Positions 1-10,020 of a stretch of DNA of 64,000 bases are shown one piece after another. Source of the DNA: Pectobacterium sp. PL152 (lineage in GTDB: Bacteria > Pseudomonadota > Gammaproteobacteria > Enterobacterales > Enterobacteriaceae). Positions within the stretch are counted from its first letter, which is position 1; the number at the start of each line of letters is the position of its first letter. The position numbers were made by a program, and so were the translations under genes. A model generated the notes under the pieces. It saw only the letters and a list, made by a program, of their open reading frames with translations. It did no database searches and was not told where the DNA came from. The DNA lies in contig CP091064.1 in the NCBI GenBank assembly GCA_021907015.1, positions 1,302,001 to 1,366,000 of the forward strand. Reading direction: 5' to 3'.

Positions 1-136
1 TTGTCGGGATGATACAGATACCCCTTCCGGTGCTGCATACGGACTTTCCACCGTAGTAAAAAACTGGAACGCCGTTTGCTTAAAGCTAAGGTTAATAACA
101 CTCACCCTACATAACATTCAAAAAAGGAATTCCGGC

Positions 137-1740
137 ATGATGCAAAGCAATACCGCCCCGTTGGGCATGGCGGTGGCCCCTCATCATTTAGCCAGTGCCA
201 GCGCCTTAGCCGTTCTGCGTGAAGGCGGGAACGCTATTGAAGCCATGGTCGCCGCGGCAGCAACCATTGCCGTGGTGTACCCGCACATGAATGGAATCGG
301 CGGCGACGGTTTCTGGCTGATTGTTCCACCACACGGCGACCCTGTCGCCATTGATGCCAGCGGTGCCGCCGGGTCGCTGGCCTGCCGTGAATACTATCAG
401 GGCGACAGCCACATTCCGCATCGCGGCCCTAAAGCGGCGCTGACCGTCGCGGGCACCGTAGGCGGCTGGCAGGAAGCGCTGGCGTACTCACAAGAGTTGG
501 CCTATTCACAAGAAACAGACAGCCCCCGATGCCGCTGGCCCGCCTGTTATCTGACGCGATCCGCTATGCGGCGGACGGTATTCCCGTCACGCAATCGCAG
601 GAAGATGCGCTCACCCAGCGCTATCACGAACTGAGCGATTCCCTGCCTTTAGCCAGCTCTTTATGCCGCAGGGGAATGTCCCGCGCGCGGGTAGCCGTTT
701 CACGCAGCCGGATCTAGCCGATACCCTGACGACACTTAGCATTGAAGGGCTAGACAGTTTTTATCGTGGTTCCGTCGCCGCCCGGCTATCGAAACAGATG
801 GCGCTGATCGGTATGCCGCTGACGGCTGAGGATCTGGCGAATTATCGCGCCAAACGAGCAGCACCGCTGGTGCTCAAGCACAGTAAAGGCGACATCTATA
901 ACCTCGCACCGCCGACGCAAGGTCTGGTGTCGCTCGCCATTCTCGGTACCGACCGATCGTCTGGAAATGGAAGATCTGAACGATAGCCAGACGATCCATC
1001 GCATTGTCGAATCGACCAAGCTGGCATTTGGCCTGCGCGACCGTTTCATTACCGATCCCAAACTGATGACACAGGATGTGCAGGCGCTGCTGGAAAGCGA
1101 TGCGCTCGGCGCGCTGGCGCGACAAATCGATACCCGCAACGCCGCACCGTGGGGAGAAGGCAACGGCCCCGGCGACACGGTCTGGATGGGCGTTTGCGAC
1201 AGCAGTGGCCTGTGCGTTTCTTTTATTCAAAGCATTTACCACGAGTTTGGCAGCGGCGTGGTATTACCGGGAACCGGCGTGCTCTGGCAGAACCGCGGTG
1301 CCTCGTTCAGCCTCGATCCCGCGCACCTGCTGGCGTTAGAACCGGGTAAGCAGCCTTTTCATACGTTAAATCCCGCCGCCGCACGCCTGTCCGACGGACG
1401 GACGATGGTCTACGGATCGATGGGCGGTGATGGGCAACCGCAGACGCAGGCGGCGCTCTTCATCCGCCACGTCCAGCAAGGCATGCCGCTGCAACAGGCG
1501 ATTACCGCTCCGCGCTGGCTGCTGGGCAGAACCTGGGGACAGGCCTCCGATACGCTAAAGATCGAAGATCGCTTTAAGCCCGCCACGGTGGATGCCCTGC
1601 GTCAGTTAGGTCACGACGTCGAGCTGCTGGGCAGTTTTAGTGAAACGGTCGGCCACGCCGGTGCCATTGTGCGACACACCAACGGCATGCTGGAAGGGGC
1701 GTTCGATCCACGCAGCAACGGCAGCGCGGCAGGTTTCTAG
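137..1740 (+). CDS. hpxW: HpxW-like oxamate amidohydrolase (gamma-glutamyltransferase family), frameshifted
   Basis: Gamma-glutamyltransferase-fold Ntn hydrolase; in the hpx purine/oxalurate pathway HpxW is thought to hydrolyse oxamate. The protein appears in four frame segments that join into one family-length protein of about 530 residues: N-terminal part to about 525, then frames change near 523-527 (run of five C), near 658-662 (run of T) and near 948-955 (tandem accg). Conserved family stretches include GIGGDGFW near the start, GLDSFYRG in the middle and GSMGGDGQPQ towards the C-terminus. A ribosome site aaggaa lies about 10 nt before ATG 137. It heads hpxWXYZ. The first two breaks fit a lost base in homopolymers, the third a 4-base duplication, so sequence error and true decay are both possible. 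Confidence 0.8.
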
Positions 1741-1766
1741 TTTTTATTTAACCGGGAGAAAACAGG

Positions 1767-1958
1767 ATGACGATGATCGAACACGATGCGCTGGCAGCCT
1801 ATCTGCAACAGATGGAAACGCTACTGGCGCTGCAACTCAGTCAGGAGCGGCGTCAGGAGCTGCTTGTGCAGTTCAGCCGTATTCATACTATGGCGCAGCC
1901 GCTGATGGCTTTTCCTCTTGATGAGCATCAGGAGATTGCCGGGGTGTATACGTTATGA
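1767..1958 (+). CDS. hpxX: HpxX, DUF4089 small subunit-like protein
   Basis: A 63-residue, mostly helical protein of the DUF4089/AtzG type. Small AtzG-like proteins sit directly before AtzE-type amidohydrolases and are believed to form a complex with them, by analogy to GatC with GatA. The stop overlaps the hpxY start in an ATGA arrangement (1955-1958), so the two are translationally coupled. A good ribosome site (gggagaaaacagg) precedes the start. The assignment rests on size, the position between hpxW and hpxY and the Leu/Gln-rich helix pattern; no catalytic residues are expected. Confidence 0.75.
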   Translation: MTMIEHDALAAYLQQMETLLALQLSQERRQELLVQFSRIHTMAQPLMAFPLDEHQEIAGVYTL

Positions 1959-3361
1959 GTTTATACGCCAGAAGCGCGTCCTCATCGCTCTCGATCCGGC
2001 AAATACAACAAGGTTTGCAGGTTGGCACGTTCTCTGCGAGAGAACTGGCACAGCAGACGCTGGACGCGATTGAGCAAGCCAATCCCACCATCAATGCCTA
2101 CACCCATGTCACCGGCGAACGCATGCTGGCAGAGGCTGAATGTATCGACACGCGCCGCCAACGTGGAGAAACGTTACCGCCGCTGGCCGGTGTGCTTTAC
2201 GCCGTCAAGAACCTGTTTGATGTCAGCGGTGAAACCACGCTGGCAGGTGCCGAGCTTTTCAGCCAGCGCCCACCCGCTACGCAGGATGCTTTTGCCATCC
2301 GCCAACTTGCCAACCAGGGGGCACTGCTGTCCGGCATGTTGAATATGGACGCCTATGCCTATGGCTTTACCACCGAAAACAGCCATTACGGCCCCACGCG
2401 TAACCCGCTCGACACACAACGCATCGCCGGCGGATCGTCTGGCGGGTCGGCAGCGGCGGTCGCGGCCGGACTGGTTAACTTCACACTCGGCAGCGACACC
2501 AACGGCTCGATCCGCGTGCCGTCGTCGCTGTGCGGTATTTTCGGGCTGAAGCCGACGTTTGGCCGTTTATCACGCCACGGTAGCCACCCGTTTGTCGCCA
2601 GCCTCGATCACATCGGCCCGCTGGCGCGGCGTGCGGACGATCTGGCATTAGTGTTCGACGCATTACAAGGTCGCGATGAGCACGATCGTTTTCAGGCTAA
2701 TCAGGAAACGCGGCATACCGCAGCACAGTTGGAAATCGGCAGCGAGGGATTGCGCTACGCGGTGCTGGATGGCTATTTCTCTACCTGGGCCAGCGAGGAA
2801 GCCAACGCCGCCGTGCGCCAGATCGCACGGGCGCTGGGCGCACAGGAGAGCCTGACGCTAACCGATGCCGCACTGGCACGCAGCGCTGCCTTTATTCTGT
2901 CAGCCAGCGAAGGCGGGAACCAGTATCTGCCTGACTTGCGTACTCAGCCCGAGCGCTTCGAGCCCCTGTCGCGTGAGCGGCTGCTGGCTGGCGCGATGAT
3001 CCCCGCCGCCTGGTATGTGCAGGCACAGCGCTTCCGTAACTATTTCCGCCAACAGACACTGGCGTTGTTTGAACATACTGACCTGCTGATCGCCCCTGCA
3101 ACCCCCTGCTCCGCCACGCTCATCGGGCAGGAAACCCTGCGTATTAATGATACCGACCTGCCCGTGCGCGCCAGTATGGGCATGCTGACACAGCCGATCT
3201 CTTTCGTCGGGCTGCCCGTCGTAACGGTGCCGGTGGCGACCGCAAACGGCTTACCGATAGGCGTGCAGATTATTGCCGCACCGTGGCGCGAGGACCTCTG
3301 CTTGCGGACGGCGTGGGCGCTTGAGCAGCAGAACATAACTTATACCCGTCATACTTCATGA
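1955..3361 (+). CDS. hpxY: HpxY, AtzE-family amidohydrolase (amidase signature)
   Basis: A 468-residue amidase-signature enzyme, close to AtzE. The signature glycine/serine-rich block GGSSGGSAAAVAAG lies around residue 155 and supplies the cis-Ser and nucleophile region of the Ser-Ser-Lys triad; the catalytic Lys is probably that of YAVKNLFD near residue 85. The protein ends in the usual GLPIGVQIIA block of the family. It is coupled to hpxX upstream and hpxZ downstream by ATGA overlaps. In the hpx cluster it is predicted to act on an amide intermediate of allantoin/oxalurate breakdown; the exact substrate is inferred from context. The frame is intact throughout. Confidence 0.85.
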   Translation: MSLYARSASSSLSIRQIQQGLQVGTFSARELAQQTLDAIEQANPTINAYTHVTGERMLAEAECIDTRRQRGETLPPLAGVLYAVKNLFDVSGETTLAGAELFSQRPPATQDAFAIRQLANQGALLSGMLNMDAYAYGFTTENSHYGPTRNPLDTQRIAGGSSGGSAAAVAAGLVNFTLGSDTNGSIRVPSSLCGIFGLKPTFGRLSRHGSHPFVASLDHIGPLARRADDLALVFDALQGRDEHDRFQANQETRHTAAQLEIGSEGLRYAVLDGYFSTWASEEANAAVRQIARALGAQESLTLTDAALARSAAFILSASEGGNQYLPDLRTQPERFEPLSRERLLAGAMIPAAWYVQAQRFRNYFRQQTLALFEHTDLLIAPATPCSATLIGQETLRINDTDLPVRASMGMLTQPISFVGLPVVTVPVATANGLPIGVQIIAAPWREDLCLRTAWALEQQNITYTRHTS

Positions 3362-3372
3362 GGAAAGAAAAT

Positions 3373-3756
3373 ATGTTGCCTGACGATATTAACCAGCCGG
3401 ATGTGTTGGCCGACGTGACCGACGCGTTCTATCGCTACGAGAAAGCCCTAACGGGAAATGACATTGCGGTGCTGGATGAGCTGTTCTGGCACGATGAAAA
3501 AACGGTGCGCTACGGCGCGGGAGAAAACCTGTACGGGATCGAGGAAATCCGTGCTTTTCGCCTCGCTCGCCCTTCAGCCGGTCTGGACAGAACGCTGCGT
3601 AATACGGTCATCACCACTTACGGCCACGATATGGCCGTCGCCAGTACGGAGTTCACCCGCGCAGGCAGTACGAAGATCGGCCGCCAAATGCAGACCTGGG
3701 TAAAAATGCCAGAAGGCTGGCGCATTGTCGCCGCCCACGTCAGCCTGATGAGTTAG
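3373..3756 (+). CDS. hpxZ: HpxZ, DUF3225 oxalurate catabolism protein
   Basis: A small SnoaL/NTF2-fold-like protein (DUF3225) found at the end of hpxWXYZ clusters. The chosen start is ATG 3373 because aggaaag lies 6 nt before it; an alternative ATG at 3358 overlaps the hpxY stop and would add five residues. The 127-residue product matches the family size, with a conserved core around FWHDEKTVRYG and a C-terminal WRIVAAHVS strand typical of NTF2-like folds. Its role in the oxalurate/oxamate branch is known only from gene clustering. Confidence 0.78.
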   Translation: MLPDDINQPDVLADVTDAFYRYEKALTGNDIAVLDELFWHDEKTVRYGAGENLYGIEEIRAFRLARPSAGLDRTLRNTVITTYGHDMAVASTEFTRAGSTKIGRQMQTWVKMPEGWRIVAAHVSLMS

Positions 3757-3768
3757 TAACAATGAAGA

Positions 3769-3797
3769 AAACAAGCGCAATATCTATGCGCTTGTTT
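3769..3797. terminator. Bidirectional rho-independent terminator
   Basis: Perfect 11-bp inverted repeat (aaacaagcgca / tgcgcttgttt) with a 7-nt loop, flanked by A and T runs. It lies between hpxZ and the convergent small gene, so it can end transcription from both sides. Confidence 0.7.
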
Positions 3798-3811
3798 CAG
3801 TTCCCACTAAT

Positions 3812-3994
3812 CTACTTATCCGCCAAATTAGGAGCATCTGAGGCCAGATAATATTTGCCATCAATAAGCACATATTCACCAGAAGCCAGCTTACGCTTTA
3901 TCACATCACGCGCTGCCATTTGCAGCTTTTTCCCCAAGGCGAAAAATGCCTGTTCCTGAAGACTTAACGTCGTAATATCGTGTGAGGATGACAT
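3812..3994 (-). CDS. Small hypothetical protein (60 aa)
   Basis: I do not recognise this gene. The start at 3994 is chosen because aggag lies a few bases before it on the minus strand; a longer reading from 4015 would add seven residues. The 60-residue product is polar, with a likely amphipathic helix (QEQAFFALGKKLQMAARD) and a short GEYVLIDGKYYLA strand pair; no signal peptide or membrane segment. It is the second gene of a two-gene cassette with the larger gene upstream. The pattern (larger unknown plus small partner) could suit a regulator or toxin-antitoxin-like pair, but nothing in the sequence proves that. Confidence 0.5.
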   Translation of the reverse strand: MSSSHDITTLSLQEQAFFALGKKLQMAARDVIKRKLASGEYVLIDGKYYLASDAPNLADK

Positions 3995-4585
3995 AGCTTC
4001 TCCTATCTGAACCAAGTCGATTAAATGACTGCATACCAGGGATACGAATGTTAAATCTGCTTTTCCCTGCTAACCCCAGTAAACCATCATATAAATCCGC
4101 GAGATCGATTTTCCTTTTCCCTGAAAGGTCGGGAGCTGCGCACCAATAGTAAGCCCCCGATCGGGAAACATTGTAGTGGTCAAAAATCGCTCTGGCAACC
4201 GACGTAATCACCTTTAGAATTTGCCCAGAATTGAGCTCAACATGCTGATAAGCTTCCAAACGCTCTTGATTCTCAACTTTATCAAAAGCAACCGTCCAAA
4301 GACCCGACTGGGGCATTTGAAAACCAGGGATGTTATGTTTCTCATCAATCCCTTTATTAAGCAATTCGTCCGCTGACTGGAGTTTCTGAAACCAATGGCA
4401 TATACCATGCCACCAACGATAAACTGACGCATAAGCAACTCACCATTCCCTGTATAGTCTTCGAAATCATGGTATTCCCAAGTGACCACGTTTAGCTTTT
4501 CCTTAGCAGAAATCAGATGAGCAGATAACCAAAATACCTTTCTTGTGACAATGTCCTTATTTCTCTTTCTGGTTTTGCTTCGCAA
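3906..4585 (-). CDS. Hypothetical protein, frameshifted
   Basis: Not recognised. Two minus-strand frames join near 4392-4399: adding one C to the run read as gcc gives a continuous MVYAHWFQKLQSADELL, so a single lost base is likely. The joined product is about 190-225 residues, with aromatic-rich blocks (GAYYWCAAPDL, DLADLYDGLLGLAG) and no signal peptide. In the observed frame it ends at 3906, overlapping the next gene deeply; a second lost base near 4045-4065 would instead end it around 4021-4055, just before that gene's ribosome site, which would be a tidier operon. Base composition is more AT-rich than the flanking hpx and pro genes, which hints at acquisition. Confidence 0.45.
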
Positions 4586-5146
4586 TTTTTAAAAACACTC
4601 AAAATCCCCACTTACCGATGGTTGTTACTCCCTAAATATGACAGATATATTATTCAGAACACTCCCATTTATTGATGAGAATTAACACTCTCATTTCACC
4701 CATTATATCTTTGCTATACTGTATAAAATACCGACAGATAGCATAAGTAAAAAATGTACTTACGTCGGTCTATTTTGGTGTCTATAAGCCAAAAATTGTG
4801 ACTTATTTATCATATTATTCCATTAGTGAAATTCACTATAAATCTCGGTTTATTCATAATCAGAAAAGGTTATATCACCCGCGAATAAACCACGTAAAAA
4901 CCAACAGATAACGTACTGTTATAAAAAGAATTACCCTTCAAAACGAAAAACATAAAAATCACGTAAATCATGAAGATAAGACAGCAATAATAGCGTTGCC
5001 GATATCACTAATATTGTCCTGACGAGAAACCTTGCAAAGGCAATAAAGGGTTGTCTCAGAATCTGAGTATGGTAGGGTAGATTATGTTTAATCATTATCA
5101 GGGCTACGTTATAGAATTATAAACGACACAGGAAAACAATAATTTC
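4586..5146. other. AT-rich intergenic region, proU control region
   Basis: A 560-bp non-coding stretch, strongly AT-rich, between the start of the minus-strand cassette and proV. No credible open frame was found. proU in enterobacteria is silenced by H-NS binding to AT-rich DNA near the promoter, and the composition here would suit that; this is inference. The promoter candidate is listed separately. Confidence 0.5.
5051..5078 (+). promoter_or_regulatory. Candidate proV promoter
   Basis: A -35-like ttgtct (5051-5056) and a -10-like tagggt (5073-5078) are separated by 16 nt, about 70 nt before the proV start. The unusual tagggt resembles the -10 I recall for the osmoregulated E. coli proU P2 promoter. 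Not experimentally supported here. Confidence 0.4.
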
Positions 5147-6349
5147 ATGGCAATTAAACTTGAAGTAAAGAATCTTTATAAGATATTTGGCGAGCACCCA
5201 GACAGAGCATTTAAACTGATTGATAAAGGCCTGAGCAAAGATCAGGTATTTGAAAAAACAGGGCTTACTGTCGGGGTAAAAGATGCCAGTCTGGCCATTG
5301 AAGAAGGCGAGATATTTGTCATCATGGGATTATCCGGTTCCGGCAAATCCACCATGGTACGCCTTCTCAATCGTCTGATAGAACCCACTCGGGGTCAGGT
5401 GCTGATCGACGGTGAGGATATTTCCCAGATATCCGATACCGCGCTGCGCGACGTGCGCCGCAAGAAGATCAGTATGGTGTTCCAGTCCTTTGCGCTAATG
5501 CCACACCTGAACATTCTCAGCAATACCGCGTTTGGTATGGAACTCGCTGGCGTGCCGAAAGCGGAACGTGAGCAAAAAGCGCTGGATGCGTTGCAGCAGG
5601 TCGGCCTCGAAGCCTACGCCGCGTCTTACCCGGATGAGTTATCCGGCGGGATGCGGCAGCGTGTCGGTCTGGCTCGCGCCCTGGCGAACGACCCCGATAT
5701 CCTGCTGATGGATGAGGCGTTCTCCGCACTCGATCCGCTGATCCGTACTGAAATGCAGGATGAGCTGATCAAACTCCAGTCACGTCATCAACGCACTATC
5801 GTCTTTATCTCGCACGATCTGGATGAAGCGATGCGCATCGGTGACCGGATTGCCATCATGCACGGCGGTGAAGTGATTCAGGTCGGTACGCCCGATGAGA
5901 TCCTGAATAACCCGGCCAATGACTATGTGCGCACCTTTTTCCGCGGTGTCGATATCAGCCACGTGTTTAGCGCCAAAGATATCGCCCGTCGTCGCCCGGT
6001 CACCCTAATCCGTAAAACACCCGGCGTAGGCCCACGTTCTGCGCTGAAAATCCTTCAGGACGAAGACCGTGATTACGGCTATGTGCTGGAAGGCGGAAAA
6101 CGCTTCATTGGCGTCGTGTCGATTGATTCACTGAAGCAGGCGCTGAAAGAACAGCAGCCGCTGGAACAGGCGTTACTGCCCGAACCTGCTCCCGTGCCCG
6201 CAGATATGTCACTCAACGAGCTGATTTCTCAGGTCGCACAGGCTCCTTGTGCCGTTCCTGTCGTCGGCGAAAACCATGAGTACATTGGCATCATTTCCAA
6301 AGGAATGTTGCTACAGGCACTGGATAAGGAAGGAGTGACCCATGAGTAA
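5147..6349 (+). CDS. proV: Glycine betaine/proline ABC transporter ATPase ProV
   Basis: The 400-residue ATP-binding subunit of the ProU osmoprotectant importer at the inner membrane. Walker [10 protein letters not shown] is near residue 62, the signature [10 protein letters not shown] near 165, and Walker [13 protein letters not shown] near 186. A C-terminal tandem CBS region (about 280-400) follows, as in the QAT family, where it senses ionic strength. Length equals the E. coli protein. The end overlaps proW by 8 nt. Expression is expected to rise with osmolarity; the AT-rich upstream region and promoter candidate fit this. Confidence 0.96.
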   Translation: MAIKLEVKNLYKIFGEHPDRAFKLIDKGLSKDQVFEKTGLTVGVKDASLAIEEGEIFVIMGLSGSGKSTMVRLLNRLIEPTRGQVLIDGEDISQISDTALRDVRRKKISMVFQSFALMPHLNILSNTAFGMELAGVPKAEREQKALDALQQVGLEAYAASYPDELSGGMRQRVGLARALANDPDILLMDEAFSALDPLIRTEMQDELIKLQSRHQRTIVFISHDLDEAMRIGDRIAIMHGGEVIQVGTPDEILNNPANDYVRTFFRGVDISHVFSAKDIARRRPVTLIRKTPGVGPRSALKILQDEDRDYGYVLEGGKRFIGVVSIDSLKQALKEQQPLEQALLPEPAPVPADMSLNELISQVAQAPCAVPVVGENHEYIGIISKGMLLQALDKEGVTHE

Positions 6350-7610
6350 ATCAACATCCAGCCCGTGGGACAACACCACGGCACAATCTCACCCGGCTGA
6401 CCAGAGCGCAGCGCCTGAGCAGGCCAATGGCGCGCAGCAGAACGATCCGTGGGCAACCAGCACACAGAACGCGCCTGCCGATTCAGCTCCAGCCCAACAC
6501 AGCGCGACGCCAGACGGCGCACCGCAGAGCGATCCCTGGTCCACCGGCGCGCCCGCACAGAATGCACCGACTAACGGCAGTGATGCCTGGAGCAGCGCGC
6601 CAGCGCCTGATGGTTCCGCCGATGCCGCCCATCAGGCTGCCCAGTCCGGCAGTGACTGGTTAAACAGTGCGGCTCCCGCGACACCCGAGCATTTCAACCT
6701 GCTCGATCCGTTTAAAGACACGCTGATCCCACTGGACAGCTGGGTTACTCACGGTATCGACTGGGTTGTGCTGCACTTCAGACCGGTTTTTCAGGGCGTT
6801 CGTGTCCCGGTCGATTTTATTCTGAGCGGCTTCCAGCAGTTTCTGCTGGGGATGCCGGCCCCCATTGCCATTCTGGTGTTTTCACTGCTTGCCTGGCAGA
6901 TGTCCAGCCTCGGAATGGGTGTCGCCACGCTGCTGTCATTGATCGCCATCGGTGCGATTGGTGCCTGGTCACAGGCCATGATCACCTTAGCGCTGGTGCT
7001 GACCGCGCTGTTCTTCTGCGTGCTCATCGGGCTCCCCATGGGGATCTGGCTGGCGCGTAGCGAACGGGCCGCGAAGTTTATCCGGCCGCTATTGGATGCC
7101 ATGCAGACCACGCCCGCGTTCGTCTATCTGGTGCCTATCGTCATGCTGTTCGGTATCGGGAACGTGCCGGGCGTCGTGGTGACGATTATCTTTGCCCTGC
7201 CGCCGATTATTCGCTTAACGATTCTGGGTATTCGTCAGGTGCCGGCCGATTTGATTGAAGCCGCAGAATCATTCGGCGCCAGTCCGCGCCAGATGTTGTT
7301 TAAGGTTCAGCTCCCGCTGGCTATGCCGACCATCATGGCCGGGGTTAACCAGACGCTGATGCTGGCACTGTCGATGGTGGTTATCGCCTCGATGATCGCC
7401 GTGGGCGGTCTGGGTCAGATGGTACTGCGCGGTATTGGTCGTCTGGATATGGGTCTGGCTGCCGTCGGCGGCGTCGGGATTGTTATTCTGGCGATTATTC
7501 TTGACCGCCTGACTCAATCTCTGGGACGCGATCGCCGCAGCAAAGGCAACAAGAGCTGGTACGCCAGCGGCCCGATTGGCCTGCTGACCCGTCCTTTCAT
7601 CAAGCAGTAA
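6342..7610 (+). CDS. proW: Glycine betaine/proline ABC transporter permease ProW, extended N-terminus
   Basis: Inner-membrane permease of ProU. Residues from about 120 match the conserved ProW body ([22 protein letters not shown], then the membrane-spanning core with the [18 protein letters not shown] coupling helix around 310). Total length is 422 residues against about 354 in E. coli. The excess is in the cytoplasmic-side N-terminus, which is Ala/Pro/Gln/Ser-rich and carries repeated Trp motifs (SPWD, DPWA, DPWS, DAWS, DWLN) spaced about 20-25 residues apart. The E. coli tail has a shorter version of the same pattern, so this is repeat expansion rather than a wrong start. Gene overlaps proV. 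Confidence 0.95.
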   Translation: MSKSTSSPWDNTTAQSHPADQSAAPEQANGAQQNDPWATSTQNAPADSAPAQHSATPDGAPQSDPWSTGAPAQNAPTNGSDAWSSAPAPDGSADAAHQAAQSGSDWLNSAAPATPEHFNLLDPFKDTLIPLDSWVTHGIDWVVLHFRPVFQGVRVPVDFILSGFQQFLLGMPAPIAILVFSLLAWQMSSLGMGVATLLSLIAIGAIGAWSQAMITLALVLTALFFCVLIGLPMGIWLARSERAAKFIRPLLDAMQTTPAFVYLVPIVMLFGIGNVPGVVVTIIFALPPIIRLTILGIRQVPADLIEAAESFGASPRQMLFKVQLPLAMPTIMAGVNQTLMLALSMVVIASMIAVGGLGQMVLRGIGRLDMGLAAVGGVGIVILAIILDRLTQSLGRDRRSKGNKSWYASGPIGLLTRPFIKQ

Positions 7611-7634
7611 CGCACGATAAAAACAGAGGGAATC

Positions 7635-8642
7635 ATGATGCGTAACACCACACTTTGGGCTGCCGCCCTGACGACCACACTGTTGAGCACGCAAGTTTAC
7701 GCCGCTGACACCGCACAACCTGGGAAAGGCATTTCCGTTATTCCGGTGCAAAGCACTATCTCCGAGGAAACGTTCCAGACGCTGCTAGTCAGTCGCGCGT
7801 TGGAAAAGCTGGGCTATGACGTGCAACCTCCGCGTGAAGTGGACTACAACGTGGCCTATACCTCGATCGCCTCCGGCGATGCGACATTTATTGCCGTAAA
7901 CTGGGATCCGCTACACGCCGACCAGTATAAAGCCGCAGGCGGGGACGCGAAGTTCTACCGTCAGGGTGAATATGTCTCCGGTGCTGCTCAGGGCTACCTG
8001 ATCGATAAGAAAACGGCTGAAAAATACAAAATCACCAATATTGCGCAGTTAAAAGATCCGAAAATCGCCAAGCTGTTTGATACCAACGGCGACGGCAAAG
8101 CCGACCTGACGGGCTGTACGCCAGGCTGGGGATGTGAAGCGGCCATCAATCACCACCTTCCCGCCTATGGCTTAACCAACACGGTAGAGCATAACCAAGG
8201 TAACTATGCGGCGATGATCGCCGACACCATCACCCGTTATAAGGAAGGTAAGCCGATTCTGTACTACACCTGGACGCCGTACTGGGTGAGTGATGTGCTG
8301 GTGCCGGGACGTGATGTGGTCTGGTTGCAGGTGCCTTTCTCTTCCCAACCGGGAGAAATGAAGGGCGTCAGCACCAAGCTGCCCAACGGCGCCGACTACG
8401 GCTTCCCGGTTAACAACATGAGAATTGCCGCGAATAAGGCATGGGCGGAGAAAAACCCGGCGGCGGCGAAGCTGTTCGCCATCATGAAATTGCCGATTGC
8501 CGACGTGAATGCGCAGAACCTGCGTATGCATGAAGGCCAGGGTTCACAGCAGGATATCGAACGTCATGTTGATGGCTGGATCAAAGCCCACCAGCAGCTG
8601 TTTGATGGCTGGGTGAAAACCGCCGCTGACGCCGCGAAATAA
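7635..8642 (+). CDS. proX: Periplasmic glycine betaine-binding protein ProX
   Basis: A 335-residue substrate-binding protein with a Sec signal peptide ending near VYA-ADT (about residue 23). Trp-containing ligand box segments are visible: [24 protein letters not shown] and [12 protein letters not shown], matching the aromatic cage that binds quaternary ammonium groups in ProX. Two adjacent ATGs (7635 and 7638) are possible starts; the ribosome site agaggg favours either. Last gene of proVWX, followed by a strong terminator. Confidence 0.95.
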   Translation: MMRNTTLWAAALTTTLLSTQVYAADTAQPGKGISVIPVQSTISEETFQTLLVSRALEKLGYDVQPPREVDYNVAYTSIASGDATFIAVNWDPLHADQYKAAGGDAKFYRQGEYVSGAAQGYLIDKKTAEKYKITNIAQLKDPKIAKLFDTNGDGKADLTGCTPGWGCEAAINHHLPAYGLTNTVEHNQGNYAAMIADTITRYKEGKPILYYTWTPYWVSDVLVPGRDVVWLQVPFSSQPGEMKGVSTKLPNGADYGFPVNNMRIAANKAWAEKNPAAAKLFAIMKLPIADVNAQNLRMHEGQGSQQDIERHVDGWIKAHQQLFDGWVKTAADAAK

Positions 8643-8657
8643 TCACTGGTAGACGAG

Positions 8658-8685
8658 CGCCCCTTTCGCAAAAAGGGGCGTTTTT
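8658..8685 (+). terminator. proVWX terminator
   Basis: Inverted repeat cgcccctttt-like stem (cgcccctttcgcaaaaaggggcg) followed by five Ts, 15 nt after the proX stop. Confidence 0.8.
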
Positions 8686-8701
8686 CATTGATGGGAGATA
8701 A

Positions 8702-9862
8702 TTACGGCAGGTTAACGATTTCGACCCAGTTCGCGCCTTTTCCGGTCGGATATTGCCCGACTCGTACTAAATCTCCGTTATCCTGATTGATGCGATACAC
8801 CGACAGCGACGTCGATTTTTCACCGCTGGCAATCAGGAATGTCCCGCTCGGATCGATCTGCATACCGCGCGGTTGGGTTTCCGTCGGGTAGCGCGTAATG
8901 TATTTCAACTGGCCGGTTTTCGGCTCTACCCGCAGCAGCGTAATCGTGCTTTTAGTGCGTTCCGATACGTACAGGAATTTTCCATTTGGCGTCAGACGTA
9001 AATCGGCGCTCCATATCTGCGGCCGACTGTCGGTGCTATTTTTATCCGGCGTCATCGTTCCCGCTCGCATTCCTGCATCGGCCGGAATAGTGTCGGTATA
9101 ATCCAGTAACGTAAGCTGCCCCGTCTTTTCATCCAGTGCCAGACGCGCAACTTTGCCAGACAGTTCATTACTCACATAGAGCGTTTTATTATCTGGCGAT
9201 AACACCAGATGGCGCGGCCCGTTACCTTCAGGCAGTTTAATTTCCGCTGGTTCATTCGGCGTCAACGTGCCCGTCTTCGCATCAAACCGGAACTGTACGA
9301 TTTGATCGCTGCCCAGATTGCTGGCAAAGACGAATTTATTTTTGTGGTCGGCAATAATGCTATGTGCCTTTTCCCCCGTTGGCACCACCGTGACCACGCT
9401 CGCGTTCACCTTGCCATCGTTATCAATGCCGTTAACCGCGACTTTATTACCGCCGTACGAGGCGCTGAACAGCCACTTGCCCGTGAAATCCGTCGAGAGG
9501 TAAGCCATGCTGTCCGGCAGTTCCGCTTTACCTAACGGGCTTAGCGCCCCGCTTTTAGGATTGATTTTATAACTCACTGCCGAGTAAGGAATGCCGCGCG
9601 TGGCCGCATAGAGGAACGATTTATCCGGGCTAACGGCCATCGGCATCACTTTCGCCCCTGCGGCCACTTTCCCGGTAGCGGTCAATTCGCCGCTTTGGGT
9701 ATTGAGCGTGTAGGCGTCGATTGCGCCGTCAGTGGCCGCAGAGACGTAGACGGCAGTTACCGCCTGTGCCCCCATCGACCACAGCGCGGCGGCTGGGAAA
9801 AGTGCACATCCCATTAATACCGCGACGCTTTTTTTCTTAAACACCCGATAATGTTTAAACAT
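8702..9862 (-). CDS. Periplasmic lactonase-family beta-propeller protein
   Basis: A 386-residue protein of the 6-phosphogluconolactonase-like seven-bladed propeller family (Pgl/YbhE type). The N-terminus has a positively charged stretch (FKKK) and a hydrophobic segment ending at AQA near residue 34, a signal peptide, so this member is exported, unlike cytoplasmic Pgl. Repeated blade motifs (KSFLYAATRG, KFVFASNLGSDQI, KTLYVSNELSG, KFLYVSERTKST) and the GPRHLVLSPDN segment are typical. The substrate is unknown; periplasmic members are often annotated only as beta-propeller or lactonase. It stands alone, divergent from the MFS gene. Confidence 0.75.
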   Translation of the reverse strand: MFKHYRVFKKKSVAVLMGCALFPAAALWSMGAQAVTAVYVSAATDGAIDAYTLNTQSGELTATGKVAAGAKVMPMAVSPDKSFLYAATRGIPYSAVSYKINPKSGALSPLGKAELPDSMAYLSTDFTGKWLFSASYGGNKVAVNGIDNDGKVNASVVTVVPTGEKAHSIIADHKNKFVFASNLGSDQIVQFRFDAKTGTLTPNEPAEIKLPEGNGPRHLVLSPDNKTLYVSNELSGKVARLALDEKTGQLTLLDYTDTIPADAGMRAGTMTPDKNSTDSRPQIWSADLRLTPNGKFLYVSERTKSTITLLRVEPKTGQLKYITRYPTETQPRGMQIDPSGTFLIASGEKSTSLSVYRINQDNGDLVRVGQYPTGKGANWVEIVNLP

Positions 9863-10020
9863 ACTGTCCCCTGTCGATAGTCGTATAACGTTGGCGATAA
9901 GCTAAATCAATCTCATTAAAAACAAAACAAACTTAAGAAGCGTAAAGATATTCTGGTATCTCATTAGGCTCTGCCGGATACTATAGCCTCTGCTTTTAAC
10001 ATCATATTAACGTTTACACT

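Noticed and set aside
137-1740. Reading hpxW as several separate small genes
   Set aside because: The pieces lie in order, abut exactly and together match one gamma-glutamyltransferase-family protein.
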